A stretch of DNA of 56,936 nucleotides from Bacillus marinisedimentorum (lineage in GTDB: Bacteria > Bacillota > Bacilli > Bacillales > Bacillaceae_O), in assembly GCF_001644195.2 (NCBI RefSeq), contig NZ_LWBL02000059.1, forward strand, positions 1-56,936. The letters are read 5' to 3'. This document shows, in pieces, positions 19,792 through 30,000 of the stretch. The notes under the pieces were generated by a model that had not been told where the DNA came from, did not search any database, and was given only the letters and a program-made list of their open reading frames with translations. Positions within the stretch are counted from its first letter, which is position 1; every line of letters begins with the position of its first letter. A program made the position numbers and the translations under genes.

Positions 19792-19829
19792 AAGGTTGCG
19801 AGTGTGGGGTTTCCAATTCGCAACCTTTA
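19792..19829 (+). other. Hairpin between rplK and rplA
   Basis: AAGGTTGCGA (19792-19801) pairs with TCGCAACCTT (19818-19827) through ten base pairs, followed by a weak TTTATT run. It may be a partial terminator or an RNase processing site just upstream of the second L1-like hairpin. Confidence 0.6.
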
Positions 19830-19832
19830 TTC

Positions 19833-19858
19833 GTGGGAGGTTCAACCGCTAATACCAC
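19833..19858 (+). promoter_or_regulatory. Putative L1-binding hairpin before rplA
   Basis: GTGG (19833-19836) pairs with CCAC (19855-19858), and GGT (19839-19841) pairs with ACC (19845-19847) beyond an asymmetric internal loop (GA / GCTAATA). The architecture matches the hairpin at 19288-19321, including the GTGGGAGG start and TACCACAT end. The ribosome binding site of rplA follows immediately, so L1 binding could block translation. Confidence 0.6.
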
Positions 19859-19877
19859 ATAAGGAGGAAATTTTAAA

Positions 19878-20582
19878 ATGGCTAAAAGAGGTAAAAAGTA
19901 CGTAGAAGCTGCAAAGCTTGTTGATCGTTCACAAGCTTACGCAATTGACGAAGCTGTAGAACTTGTCAAAAAGACTTCTACAGCGAAATTCGATGAAACT
20001 GTTGAAGCTGCTTTCCGCCTGGGTGTTGACCCTAAGAAAGCAGACCAGCAAATCCGCGGAGCAGTCGTTCTTCCGCACGGAACTGGTAAAACCCAGCGTG
20101 TTCTTGTTTTCGCAAAAGGCGAAAAGGCGAAAGAAGCAGAAGCTGCGGGTGCTGACTATGTAGGTGAAGCTGAGTACATCGATAAGATCAACCAGGGATG
20201 GTTCGATTTTGATGTCATCGTTGCGACTCCTGACATGATGGGCCAGGTCGGTAAGCTTGGACGCGTATTGGGTCCAAAAGGCTTGATGCCAAACCCTAAA
20301 ACCGGCACAGTCACATTCGAAGTCGAAAAAGCAGTGTCCGAAATCAAAGCTGGTAAAGTCGAGTACCGTGTTGATAAAGCCGGTAACATCGCTGTCCCGA
20401 TTGGCAAAGTTTCATTCGAGGACGACAAACTTGCTGAAAACTTCGGCACAATCCTGGATACACTTTTCAAAGTGAAGCCTTCCGCTGCGAAAGGCACATA
20501 TATGAAAAATGCCGCAATCGCATCAACTATGGGCCCTGGAATCAAAGTCGACGTTTCCACTTTTGCAGCTGCAAAAAAATAA
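19878..20582 (+). CDS. rplA: 50S ribosomal protein L1
   Basis: A 234-residue protein forming the L1 stalk that guides deacylated tRNA out of the E site. It starts [19 protein letters not shown] and contains the conserved hinge and domain II block ([21 protein letters not shown] without interruption). AAGGAGGAA precedes the ATG at 19878. In many bacteria L1 is the autogenous repressor of the L11-L1 operon, and the two hairpins at 19288 and 19833 are candidate targets. The rplJ promoter starts two bases after its stop. Confidence 0.98.
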   Translation: MAKRGKKYVEAAKLVDRSQAYAIDEAVELVKKTSTAKFDETVEAAFRLGVDPKKADQQIRGAVVLPHGTGKTQRVLVFAKGEKAKEAEAAGADYVGEAEYIDKINQGWFDFDVIVATPDMMGQVGKLGRVLGPKGLMPNPKTGTVTFEVEKAVSEIKAGKVEYRVDKAGNIAVPIGKVSFEDDKLAENFGTILDTLFKVKPSAAKGTYMKNAAIASTMGPGIKVDVSTFAAAKK

Positions 20583-20583
20583 G

Positions 20584-20612
20584 TTGACTTTAAAAACCCG
20601 GCGTTATATAAT
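20584..20612 (+). promoter_or_regulatory. Sigma-A promoter of rplJ-rplL
   Basis: TTGACT (20584-20589) and consensus TATAAT (20607-20612) are spaced 17 bp, immediately after rplA. Transcription would start near 20619, at the beginning of the L10 leader. Confidence 0.85.
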
Positions 20613-20618
20613 TGGTGT

Positions 20619-20765
20619 CGGTTGTAAAAACTTAATCACTAATACCGTAGACAGCAGGTGCTGACCAGCTTAATTTCCTGCCGAGGTGTTCGATAAATGA
20701 TGACGTGTCATCTTTGATGAGATCGAATACTTGCGCCTCTGTGTCTGCACACAGAGGCTTTTTTT
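20619..20765 (+). promoter_or_regulatory. Ribosomal protein L10 leader RNA with attenuator
   Basis: The leader before rplJ has the recognisable features of the Bacillota L10 leader (Rfam family L10_leader): the AGCAGGTGCTGA / TTTCCTGCCGAGGTG region, then ATCGAATACTTGCGCC, and at its 3' end a 10-bp GC-rich stem (GCCTCTGTGT at 20735-20744 with ACACAGAGGC at 20749-20758) followed by seven T. Excess L10(L12)4 is expected to favour the terminator. The leader start is inferred from the promoter. Confidence 0.85.
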
Positions 20766-20809
20766 ATGAAACGCCTCACGGTATAAAAGAATTCATAGGA
20801 GGTGTCACG

Positions 20810-21313
20810 ATGAGCAGTATCTTAGAACAGAAGAAACAGATTGTAGACGAAATTGCAGACAAGCTGAAAGCGAGCCAATCTACAGTTATTGTTGACTACC
20901 GCGGTCTTGACGTTGCAGAAGTCACTGAACTTCGCAAGCAGCTTCGTGAAGCTGGCGTAGACTTCAAAGTTTACAAAAACACAATGACTCGCCGCGCGGT
21001 CGAAAAAGCAGAATTGACTGACCTTAACGACGTTCTTACCGGCCCGAACGCAATCGCATTCGGCGGTGAAGATGTTATCGCTCCTGCTAAAATCATCAAC
21101 AACTTCGCGAAAGATCACGAAGAACTAGAGATTAAAGCAGGCGTACTTGAAGGCAGGGTCGTGTCAGTTGATAAAGTGAAGGAACTTGCGGAGCTCCCAT
21201 CCCGCGACGGTTTGCTTTCCATGCTGCTTAGCGTTCTTCAAGCGCCAGTGCGCAACTTTGCTCTTGCGACTAAAGCAGTTGCAGAACAAAAAGAAGAAGA
21301 ACAGGGTGCTTAA
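20810..21313 (+). CDS. rplJ: 50S ribosomal protein L10
   Basis: A 167-residue protein that anchors L7/L12 dimers to the ribosome. The N-terminal rRNA- and L11-binding domain contains [20 protein letters not shown] and [12 protein letters not shown], and the C-terminal helix ([19 protein letters not shown]) is the L12 docking site. The ATG at 20810 follows ATAGGAGGTG; the open frame extends upstream to 20705 but that part is the leader RNA. The gene is preceded by its autoregulatory leader and followed by rplL. Confidence 0.98.
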   Translation: MSSILEQKKQIVDEIADKLKASQSTVIVDYRGLDVAEVTELRKQLREAGVDFKVYKNTMTRRAVEKAELTDLNDVLTGPNAIAFGGEDVIAPAKIINNFAKDHEELEIKAGVLEGRVVSVDKVKELAELPSRDGLLSMLLSVLQAPVRNFALATKAVAEQKEEEQGA

Positions 21314-21384
21314 TCTGAATTCAACCAGAATTCAATCTTACGTTTTACGATAAATGAAAAAAGACATTTAAGGAGGATTTCAAG

Positions 21385-21750
21385 ATGACTAAAGAACAAA
21401 TGATCGATGCGATCAAAGAAATGACTGTTTTGGAACTTAACGACCTGGTAAAGGCTATTGAAGAAGAATTTGGTGTAACTGCAGCTGCTCCTATGGCTGT
21501 TGCCGGCGGTGCTGCTGGCGGTGCTGAAGCTGCTGAGCAAACTGAATTCGACGTTGTACTTGAAGCCGCTGGAAGCTCCAAAATCAAAGTCATCAAAGTG
21601 GTCCGCGAAATCACTGGCCTTGGCTTGAAAGAAGCGAAAGAGCTAGTTGACAACGCGCCGAAGCCGCTTAAAGAAGGCATTGCAAAAGAAGAAGCTGAAG
21701 AACTTAAAGCTAAGCTTGAAGAAGTAGGCGCTTCTGTAGAAGTTAAGTAA
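21385..21750 (+). CDS. rplL: 50S ribosomal protein L7/L12
   Basis: A 121-residue stalk protein that recruits and activates translational GTPases. The N-terminal dimerisation helices are followed by an alanine/glycine-rich hinge (about 33-55: [19 protein letters not shown]) and the C-terminal factor-binding domain with [28 protein letters not shown] precedes the ATG at 21385. It is the last gene before a strong terminator. Confidence 0.98.
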   Translation: MTKEQMIDAIKEMTVLELNDLVKAIEEEFGVTAAAPMAVAGGAAGGAEAAEQTEFDVVLEAAGSSKIKVIKVVREITGLGLKEAKELVDNAPKPLKEGIAKEEAEELKAKLEEVGASVEVK

Positions 21751-21772
21751 TGACCGCTTGGAATAAAGAAAG

Positions 21773-21804
21773 AAAGCTCGCTTACACGTAAGCGGGCTTT
21801 TTTT
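21773..21804 (+). terminator. Rho-independent terminator after rplL
   Basis: AAAGCTCGCTTA pairs with TAAGCGGGCTTT (21773-21800) around a CACG loop, followed by a run of seven T. It ends the rplJL transcript, possibly with partial read-through toward rpoBC. Confidence 0.9.
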
Positions 21805-21932
21805 AACGTAAATTGCTGCTGTGATTGGAAGCGGCGAGACAGGATTTCAGTTTTGGCAGACCGGGAATGAATAGTTGAAGGGCCTGCTGACGGGAGTGGA
21901 AAGGGTGAAGGACAAGAAGTTGTCCGGCTGCG

Positions 21933-22229
21933 GCGTGAATTTGTTTCCTGGCTGGCAAGCGGAGGGCGAACGGCGTGAAATCGTCTCTTTATGGCGCGAA
22001 AGTACAGTTGCCGCGTGAAAAACGTACGATACGGCGTGAAACCATCAGGTTTGGGCATGAAACTTGTGGGATTTGGCGCGAAAGAGTAGAGTTACGGCGT
22101 GAATTTGTTCCCTCGTACACGCGCCGGGAATATAAGGGCATGAAATCACACCGTTATGGCGTGAAACCATCCACCTCCCGCGCGAAACGGAGTAGTGGAT
22201 TGCCACGAATCTGCCTTCACCAGGCGAAA
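21933..22229 (+). repeat. Degenerate array with 21-bp period, motif GGCGTGAAA
   Basis: The motif GCGYGAA begins at 21933, 21973, 21994, 22013, 22034, 22055 (GCATGAA), 22076, 22097, 22138 (GCATGAA), 22159 and 22180. Weaker copies sit at the expected positions near 21954, 22118, 22203 and 22222. Nearly all steps are 19-21 bases or twice that. The 9-base core is conserved while the ~12 bases between cores vary. A GTG-started frame at 21975-22247 runs through it only because 21 is a multiple of three. I do not recognise a function. Confidence 0.8.
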
Positions 22230-22594
22230 TCAGACCTACAATCATAAAAATACAATCAAAAACCCACTTAACACACTCAACCTGCTCAAACTATCCATAA
22301 TCCGCAGAATTCAGCCAGGCATTAACACGGCAAGCGCATCAGTCGCCTTTTTCGCAGAATAACTCGGGAGCTTCCGCGACAGCACGATCAAGCTGGATCT
22401 CAGCCAGATGCGTTTTTCCCTGCAGGAGCCCTGGGCCTGCCGTCCCAACCAGCAATTAAGTTTCCACGCATGCATCCGATTAAAAAAACAGTATCACTCC
22501 GGGAATATTGGATGATCTCCTGCATAAACTAATAGGGTGCGGCAAAAAACGCGCCCCTCCCAAACAAATGATAGAGAGGTTGGGTCATTTTCAT
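22230..22594. other. Non-coding gap before ybxB
   Basis: No gene is supported here. One 7-bp hairpin (GGGTGCG 22535-22541 with CGCGCCC 22550-22556, one G-U pair) has no T-tract. I did not find a convincing promoter for ybxB. Confidence 0.5.
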
Positions 22595-23197
22595 ATGACA
22601 GAACATTATTATTCGGATCAGCCTTCAGTCGAAAGCGATCCTGTCACCTGGACATTTACACTCCGGGGTCATTCGTTGACGTTCACCTCAGATCAAGGTG
22701 TTTTTTCCAAAAAGGAAGTTGATTTTGGAAGCCGTTTATTAATAGAAGCATTTGAACTGCCTGAACTTGAAGGGGATCTTCTCGATATGGGCTGCGGGTA
22801 CGGCCCGATCGGCATTGCGCTTGCAAAAGATTTTGAGAGCCGCAATGTGGTAATGGCAGATATCAATGAAAGGGCGGTGGCGCTGGCCAGGAAAAATGCC
22901 GATGCCAACAATGCCGGCAATACGGAAGTGTTGAAAAGCAACCTGTTTGAGGAAATTAATCGGCAGGACTTTGCGGCAGTCCTGACAAATCCGCCGATTC
23001 GTGCAGGAAAGAAAGTCGTCCACCGGATTTTTGAAGAAGCATACAGTCACCTGGCTGAGGAAGGGGAGCTGTGGGTTGTCATCCAGAAAAAACAGGGGGC
23101 GCCCTCAGCACTTGAGAAGCTCGGGGAGATGTTTGCTGAAGTGGATACAATAATGAAGAAAAAAGGCTATTATATCATAAAAGCAAAAAAAAGTTGA
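22595..23197 (+). CDS. ybxB: Class I SAM-dependent methyltransferase, RsmC-like (YbxB)
   Basis: A 200-residue Rossmann-fold methyltransferase related to 16S rRNA m2G1207 methylases. The SAM-binding motif is LLDMGCGYGPIGIALA and the catalytic N-P-P-I motif is in LTNPPIRAGKKVVH; NPP is typical of amino-group N-methylation. I take the ATG at 22595 (MTEHYYSDQPSV) because it gives the family N-terminus. Its AGAGAGGT ribosome binding site is about 14 bases away, which is long, and an in-frame ATG at 22568 is an alternative. It lies directly upstream of rpoB as in B. subtilis. The exact rRNA target is inferred. Confidence 0.88.
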   Translation: MTEHYYSDQPSVESDPVTWTFTLRGHSLTFTSDQGVFSKKEVDFGSRLLIEAFELPELEGDLLDMGCGYGPIGIALAKDFESRNVVMADINERAVALARKNADANNAGNTEVLKSNLFEEINRQDFAAVLTNPPIRAGKKVVHRIFEEAYSHLAEEGELWVVIQKKQGAPSALEKLGEMFAEVDTIMKKKGYYIIKAKKS

Positions 23198-23222
23198 CTT
23201 GATTTTTTGGCTATGATAGTAT
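23194..23222 (+). promoter_or_regulatory. Sigma-A promoter of rpoB-rpoC
   Basis: TTGACT (23194-23199), overlapping the ybxB stop, and TAGTAT (23217-23222) are spaced 17 bp in a T-rich context. It would produce a leader of about 230 bases with three hairpins. Confidence 0.6.
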
Positions 23223-23242
23223 TATAAAATGCCAATGAATGA

Positions 23243-23379
23243 TTTTTTGTACATTTTGTAACAAAAAAAGGTGTGTATAGAAACCGTCCTAATTGGGAAA
23301 AATAAAAAATGTTTATTTTTTTAGCGGTTTTCTATATGAAACCCTTTTTCTTTTTTGTCTTGTAAACAGACACAGGGTT
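23243..23379 (+). promoter_or_regulatory. Structured rpoB leader: three consecutive hairpins
   Basis: Hairpin 1 pairs TTTTTTGT (23243-23250) with ACAAAAAA (23261-23268). Hairpin 2 pairs TATAGAAACCG (23276-23286) with CGGTTTTCTATA (23325-23336, one bulge), enclosing AAAAATAAA / TTTATTTTT (23298-23306 / 23312-23320). Hairpin 3 pairs AACCCT (23340-23345) with AGGGTT (23374-23379) and inside it GTCT / AGAC. I know no named leader of this type, so a regulatory role is inferred. Confidence 0.5.
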
Positions 23380-23385
23380 ACATCT

Positions 23386-23414
23386 ATTACATAATCTTGT
23401 GTTATGATTATAAC
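23386..23414 (+). promoter_or_regulatory. Possible second rpoB promoter
   Basis: ATTACA (23386-23391) and TATAAC (23409-23414) are spaced 17 bp, about 42 bases before the rpoB start. Both boxes are imperfect. Confidence 0.3.
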
Positions 23415-23456
23415 ATTTTTTCAAGATTAAAACGCTTGATTTGAGGGGTGAATCAG

Positions 23457-26400
23457 TTGACAGGTCAACTAGTTCAGTATGGACGCCACCGCCAGCGCAG
23501 AAGCTACGCACGAATCAGTGAAGTTTTGGAATTACCTAATCTTATTGAAATCCAAACCTCTTCTTATCAGTGGTTTCTTGATGAGGGTTTGCGGGAAATG
23601 TTTCAGGATATTTCCCCGATCGAGGACTTCACTGGCAATTTGGTTCTAGAGTTCATTGATTATAGTCTTGCAGAACCGAAGTATCCAGTAGAAGAAGCCA
23701 AAGAGCGCGATGTCACTTATTCCGCGCCGCTTCGTGTGAAGGTGCGGCTCATCAACAAAGAAACCGGAGAAGTGAAGGAACAGGATGTTTTCATGGGGGA
23801 CTTCCCACTGATGACAGAAACCGGAACCTTCATTATTAATGGAGCAGAGCGGGTCATCGTATCACAGCTTGTCCGTTCTCCGAGTGTCTATTTCAGTGAC
23901 AAAGTGGATAAAAACGGGAAGAGAGGCTATACAGCCACCGTTATTCCAAACCGTGGAGCATGGCTTGAGTATGAAACTGACGCGAAAGATGTCGTTTATG
24001 TCCGCATAGACCGTACTCGTAAATTGCCGATTACGGTGCTTTTACGTGCTCTCGGGTTTGGGTCTGATCAAGAAATCACCGAATTGATCGGTGATAACGA
24101 GTACTTAAAGAATACACTCGAAAAAGACAACACCGAAAATACTGAAAAAGCGCTGCTTGAAATCTATGAGCGTCTGCGCCCGGGTGAACCGCCGACAGTA
24201 GAAAATGCCAAGAACCTGCTTGAATCCCGCTTCTTTGATCCGAAGCGTTACGATCTTGCATCTGTCGGACGTTACAAAATGAATAAGAAACTCCATATTA
24301 AGAACCGGTTGTTCAATCAGCGGGTCGCTGAAACGATTGTCGACCCGGAAACAGGAGAAGTACTGGCTGCAGAAGGCGCACTGCTTGACCGCCGCCTCCT
24401 TGATAAGCTGCTTCCGTACTTTGAAAAGAACGTCGGGTTTACTACAGCAACTCCGCATGGAGGAGTGCTTGAGGAGGATATCAGCCTCCAGTCCATCAAG
24501 ATTTTCGCTCCAAGCGATCAGGATGGAGAACAGGTGATCAATGTCATCAGCAACGGAATCATCGAATCCAATGTGAAGAACATTACACCTGCTGACATCA
24601 TTGCTTCCATCAGTTATTTCTTCAATTTGCTCCATGGTGTGGGCAACACGGATGATATCGACCATCTTGGAAACCGCCGTCTGCGTTCGGTCGGCGAATT
24701 GCTGCAAAACCAGTTCCGCATCGGCCTTTCAAGGATGGAGAGAGTAGTTCGCGAACGGATGTCCATTCAGGACACCAACGCAATTACACCGCAGGCTTTG
24801 ATCAATATCCGCCCGGTGATTGCATCTATTAAAGAGTTCTTCGGAAGCTCACAGCTGTCCCAGTTCATGGACCAGACGAACCCGCTTGCCGAACTGACGC
24901 ATAAACGCCGTCTGTCTGCACTCGGGCCTGGCGGTTTGACACGTGAGCGTGCCGGCTTTGAAGTCCGTGACGTACACTACTCCCATTATGGGCGTATGTG
25001 TCCGATTGAAACGCCTGAAGGCCCGAACATCGGGTTGATCAACTCCCTATCCAGTTATGCGAAAGTGAACCGGTTCGGTTTTATTGAAACGCCGTACCGT
25101 AGAGTTGACCCTGAAACAGGCAAAGTAACGGCAAGAATCGATTACCTGACTGCCGATGAAGAAGACAACTATGTTGTGGCCCAGGCGAATGCAAAGCTTG
25201 CCGATGACGGTTCCTTCATCGACGATAATATTATTGCACGTTTCCGCGGTGAAAATACCGTTGTAAAACGCGAGCGCATCGATTACATGGATGTATCGCC
25301 AAAGCAGGTTGTATCTGCCGCTACGGCATGTATCCCGTTCCTTGAAAATGATGACTCCAACCGTGCCTTGATGGGGGCGAACATGCAGCGCCAGGCTGTG
25401 CCGCTGCTTCAGCCGGAAGCACCGCGGGTCGGCACCGGAATGGAATACGTATCCGGCAAGGACTCCGGCGCAGCTGTCATCTGCAAGCATGATGGAATCG
25501 TCGAACAGGTCAGCGCCCATGAGGTCCGCGTCCGCAGAACAGAAGAAGTCGATGGCAGCCTCGTTAAAGGTGACCTTGACCGGTACAAGCTTCTCAAGTT
25601 TGAACGTTCCAACCAGGGAACTTGCTATAACCAGCGCCCGATTGTGAAAAACGGGGACAGCGTAGTGAAAGGCGAAATCCTCGCTGACGGACCGTCAATG
25701 GATAACGGAGAGCTTGCGCTTGGCCGCAACGTACTCGTCGGATTCATGACATGGGACGGCTACAACTATGAGGATGCCATCATTATGAGTGAGCGCCTTG
25801 TTAAAGATGATGTTTACACTTCCGTTCATATTGAAGAGTATGAATCCGAAGCACGCGACACCAAGCTCGGGCCGGAGGAAATCACCCGTGACATCCCGAA
25901 TGTCGGGGAAGATGCCCTGCGCAACCTGGATGAGCGCGGCATTGTCCGTATCGGGGCAGAAGTGGATGACGGTGACCTTCTAGTCGGAAAGGTTACGCCA
26001 AAAGGTGTGACAGAACTGACAGCGGAAGAAAGACTCCTGCACGCCATCTTCGGCGAGAAGGCCCGGGAAGTCAGGGATACATCCCTCCGTGTGCCTCATG
26101 GAGGCGGCGGTATCATTCACGATGTGAAAGTGTTCAATCGCGAAGACGGTGATGAACTCCCTCCAGGTGTGAACCAGCTTGTACGGGTTTACATTGTTCA
26201 GAAACGAAAAATTTCCGAAGGTGACAAGATGGCCGGACGCCATGGTAACAAAGGTGTCATCTCCCGGATCCTGCCTGAGGAAGACATGCCTTTCCTTCCG
26301 GACGGCACACCGATCGATATCATGCTGAACCCGCTTGGCGTACCTTCCCGTATGAACATCGGGCAGGTGCTTGAAATGCATCTCGGCATGGCGGCACGGG

Positions 26401-26990
26401 CGCTTGGAATCCACGTCGCCACACCTGTTTTCGACGGTGCACGTGAGGAAGATGTCTGGGCAACCCTTGATGAAGCCGGAATGCCGCGTGATGCGAAGAC
26501 GATCCTTTATGACGGGCGTACAGGCGATCCGTTCGATAACAGGGTTTCCGTCGGCGTCATGTATATGATCAAACTGGCTCACATGGTAGACGACAAACTT
26601 CATGCCCGTTCGACAGGCCCTTACTCACTCGTGACGCAGCAGCCGCTCGGCGGTAAAGCCCAGTTCGGCGGACAGCGTTTCGGTGAGATGGAAGTTTGGG
26701 CACTCGAAGCATATGGTGCAGCTTACACATTGCAGGAAATTCTTACAGTCAAGTCTGATGACGTTGTCGGCCGTGTGAAAACATACGAAGCGATTGTCAA
26801 AGGCGACAATGTTCCGGAACCAGGTGTACCGGAATCGTTCAAAGTCCTTATTAAAGAACTGCAAAGCCTTGGAATGGATGTAAAAATGCTTTCAAGCGAT
26901 GAGCAGGAAATCGATATCCGTGAACTCGACGAAGACGACAATCAATCAGCTGACAGGTTGAACCTGGACGTAGAAGCAACAAACGAGTAA
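23457..26990 (+). CDS. rpoB: RNA polymerase beta subunit
   Basis: A 1177-residue beta subunit of the core enzyme. The rifampicin-pocket region ([31 protein letters not shown]) has the wild-type residues. The switch/active-site blocks [18 protein letters not shown] and [17 protein letters not shown] are intact. I choose the TTG at 23457, which gives the B. subtilis N-terminus ([20 protein letters not shown]), with GAGGGGTG six bases upstream; the GTG at 23448 is itself part of that ribosome binding site. The acidic C-terminal tail is shorter than in B. subtilis. rpoC follows 54 bases later. Confidence 0.98.
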   Translation: MTGQLVQYGRHRQRRSYARISEVLELPNLIEIQTSSYQWFLDEGLREMFQDISPIEDFTGNLVLEFIDYSLAEPKYPVEEAKERDVTYSAPLRVKVRLINKETGEVKEQDVFMGDFPLMTETGTFIINGAERVIVSQLVRSPSVYFSDKVDKNGKRGYTATVIPNRGAWLEYETDAKDVVYVRIDRTRKLPITVLLRALGFGSDQEITELIGDNEYLKNTLEKDNTENTEKALLEIYERLRPGEPPTVENAKNLLESRFFDPKRYDLASVGRYKMNKKLHIKNRLFNQRVAETIVDPETGEVLAAEGALLDRRLLDKLLPYFEKNVGFTTATPHGGVLEEDISLQSIKIFAPSDQDGEQVINVISNGIIESNVKNITPADIIASISYFFNLLHGVGNTDDIDHLGNRRLRSVGELLQNQFRIGLSRMERVVRERMSIQDTNAITPQALINIRPVIASIKEFFGSSQLSQFMDQTNPLAELTHKRRLSALGPGGLTRERAGFEVRDVHYSHYGRMCPIETPEGPNIGLINSLSSYAKVNRFGFIETPYRRVDPETGKVTARIDYLTADEEDNYVVAQANAKLADDGSFIDDNIIARFRGENTVVKRERIDYMDVSPKQVVSAATACIPFLENDDSNRALMGANMQRQAVPLLQPEAPRVGTGMEYVSGKDSGAAVICKHDGIVEQVSAHEVRVRRTEEVDGSLVKGDLDRYKLLKFERSNQGTCYNQRPIVKNGDSVVKGEILADGPSMDNGELALGRNVLVGFMTWDGYNYEDAIIMSERLVKDDVYTSVHIEEYESEARDTKLGPEEITRDIPNVGEDALRNLDERGIVRIGAEVDDGDLLVGKVTPKGVTELTAEERLLHAIFGEKAREVRDTSLRVPHGGGGIIHDVKVFNREDGDELPPGVNQLVRVYIVQKRKISEGDKMAGRHGNKGVISRILPEEDMPFLPDGTPIDIMLNPLGVPSRMNIGQVLEMHLGMAARALGIHVATPVFDGAREEDVWATLDEAGMPRDAKTILYDGRTGDPFDNRVSVGVMYMIKLAHMVDDKLHARSTGPYSLVTQQPLGGKAQFGGQRFGEMEVWALEAYGAAYTLQEILTVKSDDVVGRVKTYEAIVKGDNVPEPGVPESFKVLIKELQSLGMDVKMLSSDEQEIDIRELDEDDNQSADRLNLDVEATNE

Positions 26991-27044
26991 ATCGCTGCGA
27001 AAGCCATAAGGGTAAAACCTGAGATCAAAAGGGAGGTAGGCCCC

Positions 27045-30000
27045 TTGTTGGATGTTAATAACTTTGAATATATGAAAATCGGCCTTGCATCACCTGATAA
27101 GATCCGTTCCTGGTCTTACGGAGAAGTGAAAAAACCTGAGACCATCAACTACCGTACGTTAAAGCCTGAAAAAGACGGGCTGTTCTGTGAACGCATTTTC
27201 GGTCCGACAAAAGATTGGGAATGCCACTGTGGAAAGTACAAGCGCGTCCGTTATAAGGGTGTCGTTTGTGACCGATGCGGAGTGGAAGTCACAAGAGCCA
27301 AAGTACGGCGTGAGCGGATGGGCCATATCGAATTAGCTGCCCCTGTGTCTCATATCTGGTATTTCAAAGGAATTCCAAGCCGCATGGGACTTGTGCTTGA
27401 TATGTCACCGCGGGCACTCGAAGAAGTCATTTATTTCGCTTCTTATGTCGTGACAGAACCAGCGGATACGCCGCTTGAGAAGAAGCAGCTGCTTTCTGAG
27501 AAGGAATACCGTACTTACCGCGATAAGTACGGCAGCTCCTTCCAGGCGGCTATGGGTGCTGAAGCGATCAAGAAATTGCTTCAGGACATCAATCTGGACA
27601 AAGATGTCGACACCTTGAAAGAAGAGTTGAAAACGGCACAGGGACAGCGCCGCACACGTGCGATAAAGCGCCTGGAAGTGCTTGAGTCATTCCGTAATTC
27701 CGGAAATGACCCATCATGGATGATCCTTGATGTACTGCCGGTCATCCCGCCAGAGCTGCGCCCAATGGTCCAGCTGGACGGCGGCCGTTTCGCCACTTCC
27801 GACTTGAATGACCTTTACCGCCGTGTCATCAACCGGAACAACCGCTTGAAGCGTCTGCTTGACCTTGGTGCACCAAGCATCATCGTTCAGAATGAGAAAC
27901 GTATGCTGCAGGAGGCTGTTGATGCTCTGATCGATAATGGCAGAAGAGGCCGTCCTGTAACAGGACCGGGAAACCGTCCGCTCAAGTCCCTTTCCCATAT
28001 GCTGAAAGGGAAACAGGGCCGTTTCCGCCAGAATTTGCTCGGTAAGCGTGTTGACTATTCTGGCCGTTCCGTTATCGTTGTCGGGCCGAACCTGAAAATG
28101 TATCAATGCGGCCTTCCGAAAGAGATGGCAATTGAATTGTTCAAGCCTTTCGTCATGAAAGAGCTTGTTGAGAAGGGCATTGCCCATAACATCAAAAGCG
28201 CAAAGCGGAAAATCGAACGGCTTCAGCCGGAAGTGTGGGATGTCCTTGAAGATGTAATCAAGGAACACCCTGTCCTGCTGAACCGTGCCCCAACCCTTCA
28301 CCGTCTCGGCATCCAGGCATTTGAGCCGACACTGGTGGAAGGCCGGGCAATCCGCCTGCACCCGCTTGTCTGTACAGCTTACAACGCTGACTTTGACGGT
28401 GACCAGATGGCCGTCCACGTACCGCTGTCAGCCGAAGCGCAGGCAGAAGCGCGCCTGCTTATGCTGGCCGCCCAGAATATCCTTAACCCGAAAGACGGCA
28501 AACCTGTTGTCACACCATCACAGGATATGGTACTCGGAAACTATTACCTGACGATGGAGCGCGAAGGTGCTGTCGGTGAGGGGAAAGTATTCAGCGACAT
28601 CAACGAGGCGCTGATCGCATATCAAAACGGATATGTCCATTTGCATACGCGTATTGCGGTTGCTGCCAAATCGCTGAAGAATAAGACATTCACTGAAGAA
28701 CAAAACGGCATGTTCCTGCTTACAACTGTCGGAAAGCTCATTTTCAACGAGATCCTGCCGGATTCATTCCCTTACATCAATGAGCCGACGCAGCACAACC
28801 TTGAAAATGAAACACCGGCTGAGTATTTTGTAAAGCCTGGAACAGACCTGAAAAAAGAGATTCAATCAAGGGAACTCATTGTTCCGTTCAAAAAGAAGAT
28901 TCTCGGAAACATCATTGCCGAAGTATTCAAGAAGTTTAAGATCACTGAGACTTCCAAAATGCTTGACCGCATGAAAGACCTTGGCTTCAAGTACTCTACA
29001 AAAGCCGGTATTACAGTTGGTGTATCCGACATCATCGTCCTTCCTGAGAAACAGGAGATTCTGGCTGAGTCTGAAGAAAAAGTCGAAAACGTCCTTAAGC
29101 AGTTCCGCCGCGGTTTGATCACCGAAGAAGAACGCTATGACAGAATCATTTCGATCTGGAGCCAGGCGAAAGACACGATCCAGGGCAAACTGATGGCGAC
29201 GCTTAATAAAGATAATCCGATCTTTATGATGAGTGACTCCGGCGCCCGTGGTAACGCGTCCAACTTCACCCAGCTTGCCGGTATGCGCGGACTCATGGCG
29301 AACCCGGCCGGACGGATCATCGAGTTGCCGATCAGGTCCAGCTTCCGTGAAGGCCTGACCGTTCTGGAATACTTCATTTCCACGCACGGTGCGCGTAAAG
29401 GTCTTGCCGATACAGCCCTTAAAACGGCTGACTCCGGCTACCTCACACGCCGTCTTGTCGATGTCGCCCAGGATGTCATCGTCCGCGAAGACGATTGTAA
29501 TACTGACCGCGGGCTTGAAGTCGCGGCCATCAAAGAAGGAAATGAAATTATCGAACCGCTTTATGACCGGATCGTCGGACGTGTTGCATTCAAGACGGTG
29601 CGCCATCCGGAAACGGGAGAAGTCATTGTTGCACCGAACGAGTTGATAACAGAAGATATCTCCCGCATCATTGTAGAAGCAGGTGTCGAGAAACTCATCA
29701 TCCGTTCAGCATTCACTTGTGATACTGAACATGGCGTCTGCAAAAAATGTTACGGACGGAACCTGGCGACAGGCCAGCGCGTTGAAGTCGGCGAAGCTGT
29801 CGGTATCATTGCAGCCCAGTCAATCGGTGAACCTGGCACCCAGCTGACAATGCGTACGTTCCACACAGGCGGCGTTGCCGGAGACGATATCACACAGGGT
29901 CTACCGCGTATCCAGGAGCTTTTCGAAGCCCGGAACCCGAAAGGCCAGGCTGTCATCACAGAAATTTACGGTACAGTTACCGCGATAAACGAAGTAAAAG

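Noticed and set aside
21345-22058. Minus-strand frame of 237 residues opposite rplL
   Set aside because: Low-complexity serine/alanine-rich translation mirrors rplL codons and the array; no ribosome binding site or family match. The same applies to long minus-strand frames opposite rpoC (for example 28866-29606).
21975-22247. GTG-started 90-residue frame with GGAGGG upstream and a heptad-like RE repeat
   Set aside because: It coincides with the 21-bp array. Because 21 is a multiple of three, the array itself creates an open frame and heptad pattern. The peptide resembles nothing I know, and units with 19- or 20-base steps shift the register, so I treat it as a by-product.
24842-24938. Possible rifampicin-resistance change in RpoB and streptomycin-resistance change in S12
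   Set aside because: The [18 protein letters not shown] and [12 protein letters not shown] blocks of RpoB and both lysine loops of S12 read as wild type.
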